Source: a bacterium (GTDB lineage Bacteria; Pseudomonadota; Gammaproteobacteria; Burkholderiales; Thiobacteraceae). Taken from it: a stretch of DNA of 5,358 bases. Below the pieces are notes generated by a model, which was given only the letters and a program-made list of their open reading frames with translations, was not told the origin of the DNA and made no database searches. The DNA lies in the NCBI GenBank assembly GCA_027438535.1, contig DAIAMA010000106.1, forward strand, positions 1-5,358, read 5' to 3'. The position numbers were made by a program, and so were the translations under genes. Shown here piece by piece: positions 5,245 to 5,358 of this stretch (position 1 is the first letter of the stretch; each line of letters opens with the position of its first letter).

Positions 5245-5358
5245 TCAAGCCAGCGGCAGGCTTATCGTGACGATCACGCCCGCGCCATCTTTGCGATTTT
5301 CCGCGCGCACCGCGCCGCCATGGTATTCGGCGATCAAACGCGCGATGTAGAGCCCGAA
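5245..5358 (-). CDS. Sensor histidine kinase, C-terminal end only, truncated by window edge
   Basis: On the minus strand the frame is open from the window edge to TGA at 5245-5247, giving 37 residues. They begin FGLYIARLIAEYHGG and finish VIVTISLPLA. This is the end of a HATPase_c domain: the second half of the G2 box (G-L-x-I-A), the helix ending in HGG, the strand G-A-V-x-A-E-N, a loop with G-x-G, and the final strand ending in LPL, the usual last residues of histidine kinases. The start, sensor domain and phospho-acceptor His lie outside the window, so the signal cannot be named. The HDOD gene follows downstream on the same strand, and a response regulator may lie further upstream. The assignment rests on a short segment but the pattern is characteristic. 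Confidence 0.8.
   Translation of the reverse strand, partial: FGLYIARLIAEYHGGAVRAENRKDGAGVIVTISLPLA

Noticed and set aside
5215..5248. TTGAAC and TATAAA as a sigma-70 promoter for the HDOD gene
   Set aside because: The spacer is only 14 bases, too short for a sound promoter.
5225..5254. Sigma-54-like TGGC...TGCA on the minus strand ahead of the HDOD gene
   Set aside because: The spacing between the GG and GC elements is 2 bases too long for a sigma-54 promoter, and the match falls partly in the kinase coding sequence.
1..5358. Search by eye for CRISPR arrays, insertion sequences, tRNA genes, direct repeats and riboswitches
   Set aside because: No repeated units, transposase fragments, cloverleaf sequences or long structured leaders were seen; all gaps between genes are shorter than 100 bases.

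Overview
The window looks like an ordinary chromosomal stretch of a proteobacterium, most likely a betaproteobacterium. This is inferred from protein character, not from a search: an OpdA/PrlC-type M3 peptidase, a DUF4124-glutaredoxin lipoprotein-free periplasmic protein, a class II cytochrome c' close to the Alcaligenes/Achromobacter type, and an HDOD protein of a type I associate with Betaproteobacteria. Composition is moderately GC-rich and even throughout. I see no tRNA, rRNA, IS element, CRISPR array, attachment site or phage gene.

Left part, plus strand (1-3678). The window opens inside an M3 oligopeptidase gene (prlC/opdA), of which only the C-terminal half with the zinc site is present. 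A possible extended -10 promoter and a small hairpin lie just after it. Then follow four closely spaced genes: a YgiM-like SH3/membrane-anchor protein, a secreted DUF4124-glutaredoxin-like protein starting 1 base after it, an exonuclease III, and a cytochrome b561-family membrane protein that starts with TTG inside the end of the exonuclease gene. The run ends at a strong A-tract/GC-stem/T-tract hairpin that can work in both directions.

Right part, minus strand (3744-5358). Facing the cytochrome b561 gene is a cytochrome c' gene that ends at the same hairpin. Upstream of it is an HDOD-domain gene, and upstream of that the last 37 codons of a sensor histidine kinase, cut by the window edge.

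Two functional themes can be inferred. One is envelope redox: a membrane di-heme cytochrome b beside a periplasmic cytochrome c', plus a periplasmic thiol-fold protein. The other is signalling: a histidine kinase followed by a catalytically degenerate HDOD protein. Nothing here forces the conclusion of a new system. The points most worth a second look are the convergent b561/c' pair, the unusual C-x3-C DUF4124-glutaredoxin protein coupled to an SH3 anchor protein, and the kinase-HDOD arrangement.
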